Of a stretch of 64,000 bases of DNA, positions 54,026-62,550 are shown in pieces; the first letter of the stretch is position 1, and each line of letters begins with the position of its first letter. A model generated the notes under the pieces. That model was not told the origin of the DNA. It was given only the letters and a program-made list of their open reading frames with translations, and did no database searches. The translations under genes and the position numbers were made by a program. The stretch lies in contig CAYPGQ010000014.1 in assembly GCA_964410125.1 (NCBI GenBank), positions 1 to 64,000 of the forward strand, given 5' to 3'. Origin of the DNA: G020348385 sp964410125. Lineage in GTDB: Bacteria; Acidobacteriota; Aminicenantia; Aminicenantales; Aminicenantaceae.

Positions 54026-54553
54026 CTAAACACCTTCTTCAGCAGCAGCAATAGCAGGCTCAAGATTACTCGCCCAGGTACGCTTTCCAAACCGCTGATG
54101 AAGTTCCCATAAGCTCTGCACTGTGCCTCCAATGGAAACCCGGGATGAAAGGGTGGCATTTGTACTTTTTCCTCTTGAAGCCAGAGGCCGTTCTCCATCT
54201 CCGTTGTAAGCAAGATAACTGTTGGCGGCAGCATCATAGTATACGCCCGAGAGTGCTCCCCAGCAAGAAACCTGGTGTGGCTCAGTCACTTGTTGCAGAA
54301 ATGCAGCAGTAATGGCTGCATCAACTGCATTGCCTCCATCTCTAAGAGCCTGAAGTGCGGCTTCTGTTGCAATCATGGATTGGGTGCAGACCATAACTTT
54401 TTTTCCCTCTGCAACAGTTTTGGGCCCGGAATTGAGCCTGTGATCCCTGGGATCTTCCGGCACTTTTTTTGTGGATTGGGATTCTGATAAGGGCGGCATT
54501 ATCAATAATGCCATAAGAAGAATATTAAATGATAAAGACTTAAGATTACGCAT
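54026..54553 (-). pseudogene. Gamma-glutamyltransferase, N-terminal fragment
   Basis: 175 codons. Signal peptide, then GKKVMVCTQSMIATEAALQALRDGGNAVDAAITAAFLQQVTEPHQ and GVYYDAAANSYLAYNGDGERP are the N-terminal large-subunit motifs of GGT. The catalytic Thr and the whole small subunit are absent; the sequence ends at ALIAAAEEGV-like codons close to the Asp-box gene. Confidence 0.75.
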
Positions 54554-54564
54554 GTTTTCCTCCT

Positions 54565-54816
54565 TTATTTAAGTGAACCCCACGGACTTTCATCCAAATC
54601 TGAATGTTCATGCGTAAAAATCGTACCCGCAATCTTCCAGCCCGCATTGGTTTTTAGCAGATTAAATGCCTCTACCCCGCCATGCTCAAACTCTCCGTTT
54701 CTAAAAAAATCATAAGCAGTCCAGACTACAGCAATCCGACCATGGATAAGGACTTTGGATTCCCACATCCGTTCTTTGACATCATTTTTTTTCCAAAAAT
54801 CCGTCCATTTGCCATA
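54565..54816 (-). pseudogene. NTF2/SnoaL-like domain, 3' fragment
   Basis: Reads YGKWTDFWKKNDVKERMWES, then VLIHGRIAVVWTAYDFFRNGEFEHGGVEAFNLLK and GWKIAGTIFTHEHSD, the C-terminal half of an NTF2-like fold as in DUF4440/SnoaL proteins. Its 5' half is replaced by an aminotransferase fragment. Confidence 0.6.
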
Positions 54817-55471
54817 AAAAACGTCAATATTGGAGACCTATTTCCTTCAGGCGTAAAGAATGTGACATTATGCGACCGCAGGCGCTCACGAAGCAGGTGG
54901 ATAAGGTTTATATTGCGCTGCTCAATAGCATCCATTCCAATTCGATTGATAAATCAAGAGATACATCCAAACATTATACACTTTCAAAGGCCACCGTACC
55001 ATATTCGTAACGCCTGGCTGTTTCAACCAAAGGCTTACTCCCCATGGTTTCAAGCGAAGTGAAGTCATTCGTACTAGCCCATCCTTATCTGTCTGGGGTA
55101 ATTAAAGGAATCAGGTCTTCTCGAACATATGTAAATCCAAGACCATTTGGGCCTAACAACCATTTGTATGGAATGCCCGACATAAAATCCACATCTTCAT
55201 CTTTAACATTAACTTTTATTCCCCCAATTGACTGAGCTGCATCAACAAACAGGTAACCACCATAGGTATGGACAATATCAGCAAGTTTTTTTCTAACCGC
55301 TTCAGTTTTATCCAGCCAGACTCCTAAAATTGTATTTTCCAAGGGAAATGGCCCAAATTGAAAGCGCGCCTCAAAAAAATTCTCATGAGCGGCTTTAACC
55401 TGCTTTGGCATAGGCCCAACAAAGGCCGTATCCATATAGGCTCGGAATTTTTTTAAAGGAGGGAAATCCAA
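54817..55471 (-). pseudogene. Class V aminotransferase, broken
   Basis: The 5' part (55085-55471) reads FRAYMDTAFVGPMPKQVKAA, then HTYGGYLFVDAAQSIGGIKVNVKDEDVDFMSGIPYKWLLGPNGLGF, the PLP-lysine region of isopenicillin-N-epimerase-like enzymes. Between them about 100 residues are deleted. Downstream pieces (YEYGTVAFESV, MDAIEQRNINLIHLLRERL) are in other frames. Several frameshifts; dead. Confidence 0.7.
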
Positions 55472-55659
55472 ACGGAATGAATATACCCCGCTTTTATATA
55501 TTACAGCTGAAGAATGAGGTCAAATATTGGGTGCTTCCTTCATTAACTGTTGTTACTGAGTCGAAATCCACGTAAACTTCTTTACTTGGATCCGAATTCC
55601 CAAAAAAATGAAAAACTATTTAAATAATAACGTCCCTATATATAATGAGGAGGGAGGAA
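55472..55659. other. Spacer without recognisable features
   Basis: No gene or repeat recognised. The end (TATATAATGAGGAGGGAG) is shared with the leader of the solitary hicB at 43814. Confidence 0.4.
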
Positions 55660-55809
55660 ATGATGAAATTAAAAATAATTATAGAACCCAGTGCAGATGA
55701 GGGGTATTCAGTCATTGTCCCTTCTTTACCTGGGTGTAAGGCCATTTTTGGCCTTTCGATAAGACGCTTAGCGACTCGTCCCAAACGCATATTAATAATA
55801 GTGATTTGA
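55660..55809 (+). pseudogene. hicB 5' half fused to small-RNA element D
   Basis: The first 26 codons (KIIIEPSADEGYSVIVPSLPGC) equal the start of the hicB at 43814. At CTGGGTGTA the sequence switches into the RNA repeat (AAGGCC...GGCCTT), and translation continues through it to TGA at 55807. CTGGGTGTA occurs in both parents, so a microhomology deletion explains the join. Confidence 0.7.
55735..55800 (-). ncRNA. Small RNA element D, truncated
   Basis: Inner hairpin AAGGCC...GGCCTT and the 5' stem arm (GCGTTTGGG) are present; TTGAAA and TATTAT, 17 bp apart, keep a promoter. The 3' closing arm and U-run are replaced by hicB sequence, so transcription would run antisense into the hicB half. Confidence 0.5.
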
Positions 55810-55854
55810 TTTCTAAATTTCAATTAATATCTTGATTTCAGAAAATCAAGACGT

Positions 55855-55998
55855 CTACCTCATATTCTCAACTAGAGTAACCAAAAACTCTAATTCATCT
55901 CCTTCTGGAGTGCTTGGTTCAGCATCCATTAGTTCATCAATGCGAGAAAGAGCTATTTGATAGTCTTCCTCAGTTATGATTACTTTTATCGTCATCAT
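55855..55998 (-). pseudogene. HigA-like antitoxin, N-terminal part only
   Basis: 47 codons: TIKVIITEEDYQIALSRIDELMDAEPSTPEGDELEFLVTLVEN, then a stop. This is the conserved opening of HigA-type antitoxins; the XRE DNA-binding domain is missing. The start overlaps the brnA stop (ATGA). Confidence 0.65.
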
Positions 55999-56261
55999 TT
56001 TCTTTTTTTTTCATATGCTGATAATTCTTCACGGATCACGTGCCGTAAGGTTTCCTCGAGATGTTCTCGTTTTGAATTCATGTGATCTCTCAGAGCCATA
56101 TTGATAAGAGTTTGGTAATTTCCTCCACCCGCATTATGAACCCGCTGCCGGAACCATTCGAGAATATCATCATCAATCCGTATAGTAATACGTGTCTTGC
56201 CTTTTGGCGATTGGATTACAGCGCCTTTTTTTCCATTTTTAAAATCGTATTCTTTTTTCAT
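55995..56261 (-). CDS. BrnA-like antitoxin
   Basis: 88 residues. TRITIRIDDDILEWFRQRVHNAGGGNYQTLINMALRDHM is a ribbon-helix-helix fold as in BrnA. It follows the brnT pseudogene by 4 bp in the usual brnTA order. A fragment of a second copy is at 44163-44313. Confidence 0.78.
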   Translation of the reverse strand: MKKEYDFKNGKKGAVIQSPKGKTRITIRIDDDILEWFRQRVHNAGGGNYQTLINMALRDHMNSKREHLEETLRHVIREELSAYEKKRK

Positions 56262-56265
56262 TATG

Positions 56266-56529
56266 TTAACCTTTATATTGACTTATTTCCCTAGCTGTCG
56301 CTTTCCTGGCAGAGATGATTCGAATCCGATCTAGATGCCATGTATATATAACCACGATTATTAGGCCAAATGCATCCATTCATATAGTAACAAAACGTTC
56401 TTCATAAGGATGCTCATCAGTTATTGTGACAGTCCTCTCATCCTCCCATACTGATACGGTATCTGCAAAGTCTATTCCGTGTTTTTTCATGTTTGAAAGT
56501 GCTTTCTTGATATCCCATTCGAATTCCAC
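56266..56529 (-). pseudogene. BrnT-like toxin with one nonsense codon
   Basis: GTG-started frame: EFEWDIKKALSNMKKHGIDFADTVSVWEDE, then HPYEERFVTI, an in-frame TGA, then MDAFGLIIVVIYTW and DRIRIISARKATAREISQY. This is BrnT from end to end with GGA (Gly) most likely mutated to TGA. The RNase toxin is inactivated while the antitoxin gene is intact. Confidence 0.75.
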
Positions 56530-56535
56530 TTAATC

Positions 56536-56565
56536 ACTATATGTACAATTGTGCATACTTGTCAA
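56536..56565 (-). promoter_or_regulatory. brnTA promoter with palindromic operator
   Basis: TTGACA (56560-56565), 18 bp, TATAGT (56536-56541) on the minus strand. TATGTACAATTGTGCATA (56540-56557) is an almost perfect palindrome filling the spacer, as expected for autorepression by the antitoxin. Confidence 0.65.
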
Positions 56566-56646
56566 GTTGAGGTATCGCTTCTCACCTGCCCTATAATTCA
56601 ACAAGTCAGCCTGAATAGAGTTTTAAGCTCTGGTTCTAATCAGTAA

Positions 56647-56752
56647 ATTTGTGGTAAGGATTCCATCTGAGATTCACAGAAAGCTGGCCATAGAAGCTGA
56701 AGAAGAGGGAATTAGCCTCAATCGGCTCGTTAGCATAAAACTCAGCCGCTAA
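56647..56752 (+). pseudogene. Severed RHH tail of a hicB gene
   Basis: FVVRIPSEIHRKLAIEAEEEGISLNRLVSIKLSR and a stop equals the C-terminal DNA-binding part of hicB at 40177-40506. Nothing of the N-terminal domain is present. Confidence 0.7.
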
Positions 56753-56850
56753 TGGCATAGTGCTTTGCCTGTGCGAAAATTGTATTGATGTCGAATGTCC
56801 TCGAAAAAAACATATGAATTGCGAAATTTAATAAAAAGGTCGGCTGTATT

Positions 56851-57855
56851 CTATTTTTGAATGAACTCAATAACCTTCGAAACGAACAAATCAGGTTCAT
56901 CAACAAACATCATGTGATTACTTTCTTCAAGAATGAAATATTCTTTTTCCCCGCCAAGGTTTTCATAACCTTTCTTCAGAAGGCGGACCGGAACCATGAT
57001 ATCTTTCGCGCCGGCTATGATCAAAATGGGAATACTTATTTTTTTCACTTCATCTTCAATATCTATGGTATTCAACTCATTCCACATGGCGCTCGCAGTC
57101 GCCATCATTTTTTTCTGCCATTCCGGATTGATGTTTTCAATTCCGGTTATCGACATCACCTTTGACATTTGGAGATTTTTAGTAATTCCTTCCTTCGTTC
57201 CATTCAACATATTCATGATAAGCATTCGCCACACCATTCCTTCTTGAAATGTCTCATAAGGAGGAGGGCCTAGCGTATCTAATCTTTCAAGTGCTTGCTG
57301 ATTATTCGTTTTCTTCGCCAATTCTAGAGCGGTTTTATAACCATTTTCTTCAAGAGAGACTGCACTGAAAGCACCCGCGGCAGAAACAAACTTCTCTATA
57401 TTGTTATTGTCTTCATATTCTAATAAGTACATGTATCCGAGAATTCCTCCAAATGAATGCCCCAACAAAAATATTTTATCTTTATCGTACTTCTCTCGTA
57501 AGAATTCAACGACATTATAGACATCTTTGACAAACTGCTCGACTGTGAGCGTAGCGACCGGAACCGACGGAGATTTACATGTATTGCGTTGATGAAGATA
57601 TCCTACAATAAAGTGTTTTTCAAGTTCCGGCCCTGCATATGCCTGAAAAATCAAAGGGCCTGTCAATTCACCCGGTCCTCCGTGAAGAAAAAGAAGCACC
57701 GGATTATCGAGATTCTGCCCTCGCACTTTGATATATAATTCCTCCTCCCCCGATTTTACGAAGAACTCGTCATCGATTGCATCAATTACTTCCATTGAAT
57801 AAACGCTGTTTGAGAAAGCAATTATTAGAAATAAAGCCACAGGTAGGATTCTCAT
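56851..57855 (-). CDS. Alpha/beta hydrolase, proline iminopeptidase-like, exported
   Basis: 334 residues from ATG 57855 (GGAGGAGG upstream). Signal peptide RILPVALFLIIAFSNSVYS. Oxyanion HGGPG, nucleophile elbow GHSFGG, catalytic Asp in AGAKDIMVP and His in ESNHMM. HGGPG and the helical cap between strands 6 and 7 point to the S33 proline-iminopeptidase group; hydrolase specificity is not certain. A sigma54-like element (58039-58054) is 180 bp upstream. Confidence 0.82.
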   Translation of the reverse strand: MRILPVALFLIIAFSNSVYSMEVIDAIDDEFFVKSGEEELYIKVRGQNLDNPVLLFLHGGPGELTGPLIFQAYAGPELEKHFIVGYLHQRNTCKSPSVPVATLTVEQFVKDVYNVVEFLREKYDKDKIFLLGHSFGGILGYMYLLEYEDNNNIEKFVSAAGAFSAVSLEENGYKTALELAKKTNNQQALERLDTLGPPPYETFQEGMVWRMLIMNMLNGTKEGITKNLQMSKVMSITGIENINPEWQKKMMATASAMWNELNTIDIEDEVKKISIPILIIAGAKDIMVPVRLLKKGYENLGGEKEYFILEESNHMMFVDEPDLFVSKVIEFIQK

Positions 57856-58038
57856 TTCCTCCTCCAAATCTTTAATTTTTCACATCTTTATACTTTAACC
57901 CACTATCCCGTTTTAATCAGCAATAAATTGGAAGTGTCGAGAGGAGACAGGAAAAATCCTAGTATAAGTAGGAAAAATAGACATTTTTTCTGCTTCATAG
58001 GCAAAAATACTCCTTTTATCCGATGTTACCCACTTTAG

Positions 58039-58054
58039 AGCAATAAATATGCCA
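58039..58054 (-). promoter_or_regulatory. Candidate sigma54 promoter, copy 2
   Basis: Minus strand TGGCATATTTATTGCT: GG-N10-GC. The region 58055-58150 upstream matches the activator-like repeat at 9677-9782. A partial, GG-less copy of the -12 side lies at 57913-57930. Confidence 0.58.
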
Positions 58055-58153
58055 TTATTGCTTCCTAGGAGTTTCGAAGGCTTATTTGACAGGATGTGTC
58101 CGTTCTCGTACAGCTTATGTACACATCTGAACAGAAAAAAATAAGCCCCAGAA

Positions 58154-60556
58154 TTATTCGTACTTTAAAGAGTCAACAGGATTAGCCAAACCCGCCTTGA
58201 TGGATTGGAAAGAAATGGTAGCCAGTCCGATAAACAGCACGATTATTCCTGAGAAAATAAATATCAAAACACTTATATTTTCGCGGTAGGGAAAGGTTTG
58301 CAGCCAGTTTCGCATCACAAAGTAAGCCACAGGCCACGCTATGGCATTGGCTAAAACAATCATTTTGGTGAACTCTCTTGAAATCATAAAGACAATTCCC
58401 GATGTTGAAGCACCGAGGACTTTTCTAATGCCAATCTCCTTTGTCCTCTGCTCAGCAACAAAAGAAGCCAAACCAAACAAACCAAGGCAGGCGATAAATA
58501 TTGCCAGTCCGGCAAAATGCGATATGAGTTCTCTTATGCGTTCCGTTTCTTTGAACTGGTCATTAAAGGATTCATCAAGGAAAAAGTAGTCAAATGGATG
58601 AATCGGATATATTTTATTCCAGGTCTTTTCAATATATTTCATCGCACGACTGACGCTGCCTGGAGCGATTCTTATGCTGAGCATCCGGTAAGGATTATAC
58701 ACATCATCAGGATCAAACCTGATATAGAGGGGTTTTATTTCTTGGGTGATCGGTATCTGATGATAATCCCGAACAACACCAATCACGGTTTTTATTCCTC
58801 TGTAACCTCCAATTTTTTTACCAAGCGGATTTTCCCATCCGAATTCTTTTGCAGCGGTTTCATTAATAATGGCAGAGGCCTTTTGGTCGGCGCCGAATTC
58901 CTTTGAAAAATTCCTGCCTTCAATAATTTCCATTCCTAAGGTCGGAATAAAATCTTCGTCTACCACCAAGTCATACATCAATTGAGATTGATCCCTTGAA
59001 AATCCTTCAGGCAGTTTCTGGTTATACTGAGGATACTGGCCGGGGATGTCTGATGAAACGGCAACATTCACAATGTCAGAATGAACTTTCAGCTCATTTT
59101 TTATGGTTACAAGCGATTTTCTGAGTTCTTCATCCCTGAAAGGCAGGATAACAACCTGTTCTTTGTCAAATCCCGGATTTTTATTTTTCATATAATCAAG
59201 CTGCCGGGTGATTATGATTGTCCCTATGATGAGTACCACAGAAATGGAAAACTGCATCACAACCAGAACACCCCTGAAAAAAGAATTTCCCGCACCCGTA
59301 TTTGCGCTGCCTTTTAATACCCGTGCCGGCTGAAATGCGGCCAGGAAAAATGCCGGATAGCTGCCGGCAATCAATCCGACAAATACGGCTACGCCCAAAA
59401 GCGCCGGGAAAAGCCGTAGCATTTTTGAAAAATCGATGGATAATTCATAGCCTGCAATCGAACTCATGGTTGGGAGTGCAAGTTCAGCTAATCCAAGAGC
59501 GAGAAGAAGCGAGATAAAACTGTAGAAAAAAGACTCAAAGAGAAATTGTCGGACCAGTTCACTTTTTTGGGCGCCCAACACCTTCCTCATCCCGACTTCC
59601 TGAGCTCTTTTGGCAGAGCGGGCTGTGGTAAGATTCATAAAGTTAATGCATGCAATGATCAAAATAATTCCAGCGATAAGTGCAAAAATATAGATGTAAA
59701 GGATTGTGCCGATTCCTGTTTTTCCTCCGCTCAATGGTGTATGGAGTTGGATGTCGGCTAAAGGCATAAGAAAATACTCTATCGAAATCCCTAATATTTT
59801 AAGTTTTATTCCCCCGTACTTTTTAATAAATTCAGGAAATTTACCCTCCAGTGTGCTGGAATCGGTGTCTTTTTTGAGAAGAATATAGGTCCGAAAGGTA
59901 TTCGAGTCAAAATGATTTAAGAAAGCATGTCCCTTGGGGTATTTTGAGTACAGAGTCTGAAACGAGCATAGCATGTCAAACAAGAGATGAGAGTTGCGGG
60001 GAACGTTTTTTATAACACCTGTAACAGTGAAGTTGTCCTGGTTGTTAAAACGAAGGGATCTTCCGATTGGATCCTTTTCGCCAAAATATTTCTCGGCGAT
60101 TTTCTCTGTGATGACAACGGAAAAGGGAGCTTGAAGGGCGGATTTTGGATCGCCTTTTGTCATGGGATATGTAAAAATATCAAAAAAGGAATCATCCGCA
60201 TACAATACCCGGGATTCATAAAACTTTTTTTCCTCACATAGGACTGCCGGATTTGGCATAAAGCCTATCCTAACAGTGTCTTCAACTTCCGGAAAATCTT
60301 TTTTTATAAAACCGGCTGAGAGCGCATTGTTGGACGATGATGTATGTTCTTTGCCACCAAAACTGCCGTGTCTTTTAAGCAGATAAATTCTGTCCGCTTT
60401 GTCATGGTATTTATCGAAACTGAGCTCATATTGAATGTAAAGCACAATGAGAATACAGCATGCTATCCCTATGGCCAGACCTGCTATATTAATAAAGGCA
60501 TACCCTTTGTGCCTCTTGAAATTTCTCAGAGCAATTATTAAATAATTCTTAAACAT
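58154..60556 (-). CDS. MacB/FtsX-type ABC transporter permease
   Basis: 800 residues. First membrane segment at 20-42 (GYAFINIAGLAIGIACCILIVLYI), a MacB_PCD periplasmic domain (45-260), three helices (about 285-400 including the RAQEVGMRKVLGAQKSELVRQFLFES motif), a second periplasmic domain, and a final FtsX block (RTKEIGIRKVLGASTSGIVFMISREFTKM). The duplicated FtsX architecture is that of the large permeases abundant in Bacteroidetes and Acidobacteria. No ATPase gene is next to it. Flanked on both sides by copies of the sigma54-type upstream repeat. Confidence 0.87.
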   Translation of the reverse strand: MFKNYLIIALRNFKRHKGYAFINIAGLAIGIACCILIVLYIQYELSFDKYHDKADRIYLLKRHGSFGGKEHTSSSNNALSAGFIKKDFPEVEDTVRIGFMPNPAVLCEEKKFYESRVLYADDSFFDIFTYPMTKGDPKSALQAPFSVVITEKIAEKYFGEKDPIGRSLRFNNQDNFTVTGVIKNVPRNSHLLFDMLCSFQTLYSKYPKGHAFLNHFDSNTFRTYILLKKDTDSSTLEGKFPEFIKKYGGIKLKILGISIEYFLMPLADIQLHTPLSGGKTGIGTILYIYIFALIAGIILIIACINFMNLTTARSAKRAQEVGMRKVLGAQKSELVRQFLFESFFYSFISLLLALGLAELALPTMSSIAGYELSIDFSKMLRLFPALLGVAVFVGLIAGSYPAFFLAAFQPARVLKGSANTGAGNSFFRGVLVVMQFSISVVLIIGTIIITRQLDYMKNKNPGFDKEQVVILPFRDEELRKSLVTIKNELKVHSDIVNVAVSSDIPGQYPQYNQKLPEGFSRDQSQLMYDLVVDEDFIPTLGMEIIEGRNFSKEFGADQKASAIINETAAKEFGWENPLGKKIGGYRGIKTVIGVVRDYHQIPITQEIKPLYIRFDPDDVYNPYRMLSIRIAPGSVSRAMKYIEKTWNKIYPIHPFDYFFLDESFNDQFKETERIRELISHFAGLAIFIACLGLFGLASFVAEQRTKEIGIRKVLGASTSGIVFMISREFTKMIVLANAIAWPVAYFVMRNWLQTFPYRENISVLIFIFSGIIVLFIGLATISFQSIKAGLANPVDSLKYE

Positions 60557-60598
60557 CTGCTAATTCCATATTATGTTCCTTCTCCTTATGGTTTAAAT

Positions 60599-60614
60599 TG
60601 CATTAAACATGCCA
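60599..60614 (-). promoter_or_regulatory. Candidate sigma54 promoter, copy 3
   Basis: Minus strand TGGCATGTTTAATGCA: GG-N10-GC, 43 bp before the permease start. Upstream 60615-60720 matches the repeat of copies 1 and 2 (ATTCCC and TATCCCAGGGAAT-like blocks). Confidence 0.6.
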
Positions 60615-60776
60615 AAATTATCCCAGGGAATATTCAGATGCTTTTCAAACAATTTGTATCATTTTGTTACAGCTAATGTTCGAAAGTGAACAAAAATAAA
60701 TATTCCCCATATCAACTTTTAACCTGACTTATTCATAAACATGATTTTTTTAACGGAATTTAATGCTATTTGCATT

Positions 60777-60829
60777 GAAATCAGGGACATGTACCGATTT
60801 TCCGAAATCGGTAACGTGTCCCTTGATTT
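60777..60829. repeat. REP-like hairpin, second copy
   Basis: Arms GGGACATGTACCGATTT and AAATCGGTAACGTGTCCC around TCCG. Inverted relative to the copy at 4268-4321, with nearly the same sequence. It lies between the permease upstream region and the methyltransferase 3' end. Confidence 0.7.
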
Positions 60830-60886
60830 TAATCGATAACAAATCTTACTGCTTGTCCCCTGCCCCCTAATACTTAGGTGCCTTCT

Positions 60887-61558
60887 TCACCATAAAAATG
60901 GTATTAACTTATATTTGACATTTTCTGTGTATTCAGCGTATCCCGGAAGTTCTTTTTTCAATGTGGCATCTTCTAATACGGTTCGGACGATTAATAAAAT
61001 ACCAATAATTACGGAAAAAACTAATCCCCAAAATGTACCCAAAGCAATCGGCGTTGCAGAAGTAAAAATAATATATCCAAGGTATCCAGGATGGCGGACA
61101 TACTTATATGGACCTTCAGTCACAACTGTATGTTGTCGATCAGTTTGCAATCTTACCAAAGTCGAAAAGAATTTATTGGAAACCATAGACCATGTGAATA
61201 TCATGGATCCAGAAAAGATTAATACTAAACCTGTAATATTTATGATGATATGGACATCCCCCGTCCAATTGAATCTTTGATCAAGTCCGGAAAAAACAAA
61301 CATTAAAATTGTTGGGAAGATGATAACGGAAGTAAGCATTCTGTCCCATTTCTTTACATTTTCTTTTTTTCTTCCACGTTCCTCAATTAGCTCAGCAGGT
61401 AGTACAATCAAATCGATTACTAGAAGGAAGAGGCTTAAAAGCAATGCAATCCAAGCCCATTTCCAAGATAGTGTCCCTGCGGCAACAAAAAGAATTGCAC
61501 CTTGTAAAAGTAGAACGGAAAAGACTTGGACTAAACGGCGAATTATATCTTTATTCAT
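60887..61558 (-). CDS. Isoprenylcysteine carboxyl methyltransferase-like membrane protein
   Basis: 223 residues with four or five membrane segments. GPYKYVRHPGYLGYIIF (about 150-166) is the SAM-binding RHPxY motif, and EDATLKKELPGYAEYTENVKYKLIPFLW the C-terminal ExxL-x-x-x-x-G-Y-x-x-Y motif of the ICMT/PEMT family. In bacteria the substrate is usually a lipid or unknown. Single gene; weak ribosome binding site. Confidence 0.85.
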   Translation of the reverse strand: MNKDIIRRLVQVFSVLLLQGAILFVAAGTLSWKWAWIALLLSLFLLVIDLIVLPAELIEERGRKKENVKKWDRMLTSVIIFPTILMFVFSGLDQRFNWTGDVHIIINITGLVLIFSGSMIFTWSMVSNKFFSTLVRLQTDRQHTVVTEGPYKYVRHPGYLGYIIFTSATPIALGTFWGLVFSVIIGILLIVRTVLEDATLKKELPGYAEYTENVKYKLIPFLW

Positions 61559-61751
61559 ATCATACCCATCATTTCAAATCTTTAGGTTTTAGTGCTCCGA
61601 TGATTTTTATATCTACCTAGTGGATGTTTTCCTCTCCGGCGTCGCAGCTTAATAATATCACCAAGGTATAACTTGATACCTTTTGGCAAGATTCCTTTTT
61701 TGAAGTTCTGCCAACTCACCTTTGAAAGGGAGAAAATGGATCCAGGGCTAT

Positions 61752-62108
61752 TTATTCCAAGGCGAGTTGAATTTTCAGAGCTTGATCAATATCTTTCATT
61801 TTCTGTGCGCTAATATGTCCTATTGATTTGATAATTCTACGCTTAGCATCAATGGTTCTTATCTGATTGCATTGGGCTACACTGTCTTTATCCAATCCGG
61901 ATTCCTCTTTTTTCAAATTTACTAAGCACGGATACCATTTTCTTACGTTTTTTGCATCAGTGACAGGGATAATGTTGGTGACGGGAGAAAATTTATTCGC
62001 TATATCGTTTTGAACTATGATGCAAGGCCTTACTTTTCCCTGTTCTGATCCCCTGGCAGGTTCCAGGTCAACCAGGATAATATCGCCTCTTCTGTATCCT
62101 GAATGCAT
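61752..62108 (-). CDS. MazF/PemK-type endoribonuclease toxin, copy 2
   Basis: 118 residues with the same motifs as copy 1 (RGDIILVDLEPARGSEQGKVRP, VAQCNQIRTID). About one base in ten differs from 37663-38019, mostly synonymous. The start overlaps the antitoxin stop by one base. Confidence 0.88.
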   Translation of the reverse strand: MHSGYRRGDIILVDLEPARGSEQGKVRPCIIVQNDIANKFSPVTNIIPVTDAKNVRKWYPCLVNLKKEESGLDKDSVAQCNQIRTIDAKRRIIKSIGHISAQKMKDIDQALKIQLALE

Positions 62109-62359
62109 TAGATGTTTTCACCATCAACGAATTTAAATTCTTCACAGGTTGCCCGGTCAAGATCTGCGTTGGCCAGATAACCTTCTTTCAATTCTTTCTC
62201 AAGTCTTTCTTTTTTTATTCGTTTCAACTTTTCGTCAATTGCATCTCTTACGAAGTTGCTAAAGTCGACACCCAATTTTCGATTTTCTTTTTCAAACCGA
62301 GATATAAGATCGATTGGGAATATGATGTTTTTCCTTATGGTGTTATTCACTTTCATCAT
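62108..62359 (-). CDS. Ribbon-helix-helix antitoxin, copy 2
   Basis: 83 residues, with DNA identical to copy 1 (38019-38270) over the whole coding region by eye. The promoter and operator differ: TTGACA (62426-62431), 17 bp, TATTGT (62403-62408), with TGTATAT repeats. Upstream is another severed XRE-ImmA end. Confidence 0.85.
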   Translation of the reverse strand: MMKVNNTIRKNIIFPIDLISRFEKENRKLGVDFSNFVRDAIDEKLKRIKKERLEKELKEGYLANADLDRATCEEFKFVDGENI

Positions 62360-62402
62360 TATCTCCTAAACACGTTTTAATGTATCCGTTAAATATACAT
62401 TA

Positions 62403-62431
62403 ACAATACACATTTAGATATACATTGTCAA
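62403..62431 (-). promoter_or_regulatory. Promoter of MazEF-like copy 2
   Basis: TTGACA-N17-TATTGT on the minus strand. It occupies the same position relative to the antitoxin and the ImmA tail as in copy 1, but the spacer and operator arms have diverged. Confidence 0.6.
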
Positions 62432-62440
62432 GACCCTTTA

Positions 62441-62550
62441 ATCCTCGTTTTCGTCATATGCATGCATATTTAAAAACGATGGAATTGCACAATATTTCTC
62501 ATCTATATATTAGGGAAGTTTGCTCTTGGATATTTTTCCAAAGTGAAATG
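62441..62550 (-). pseudogene. Severed 3' end of XRE-ImmA gene, fragment 3
   Basis: Minus-strand DNA from ISKSKLP-like codons through the IPSFLNMHAYDENED-like end matches the last 35-40 codons of XRE-ImmA, degenerated. It lies directly between the SEC-C gene stop and the antitoxin promoter. Confidence 0.65.
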
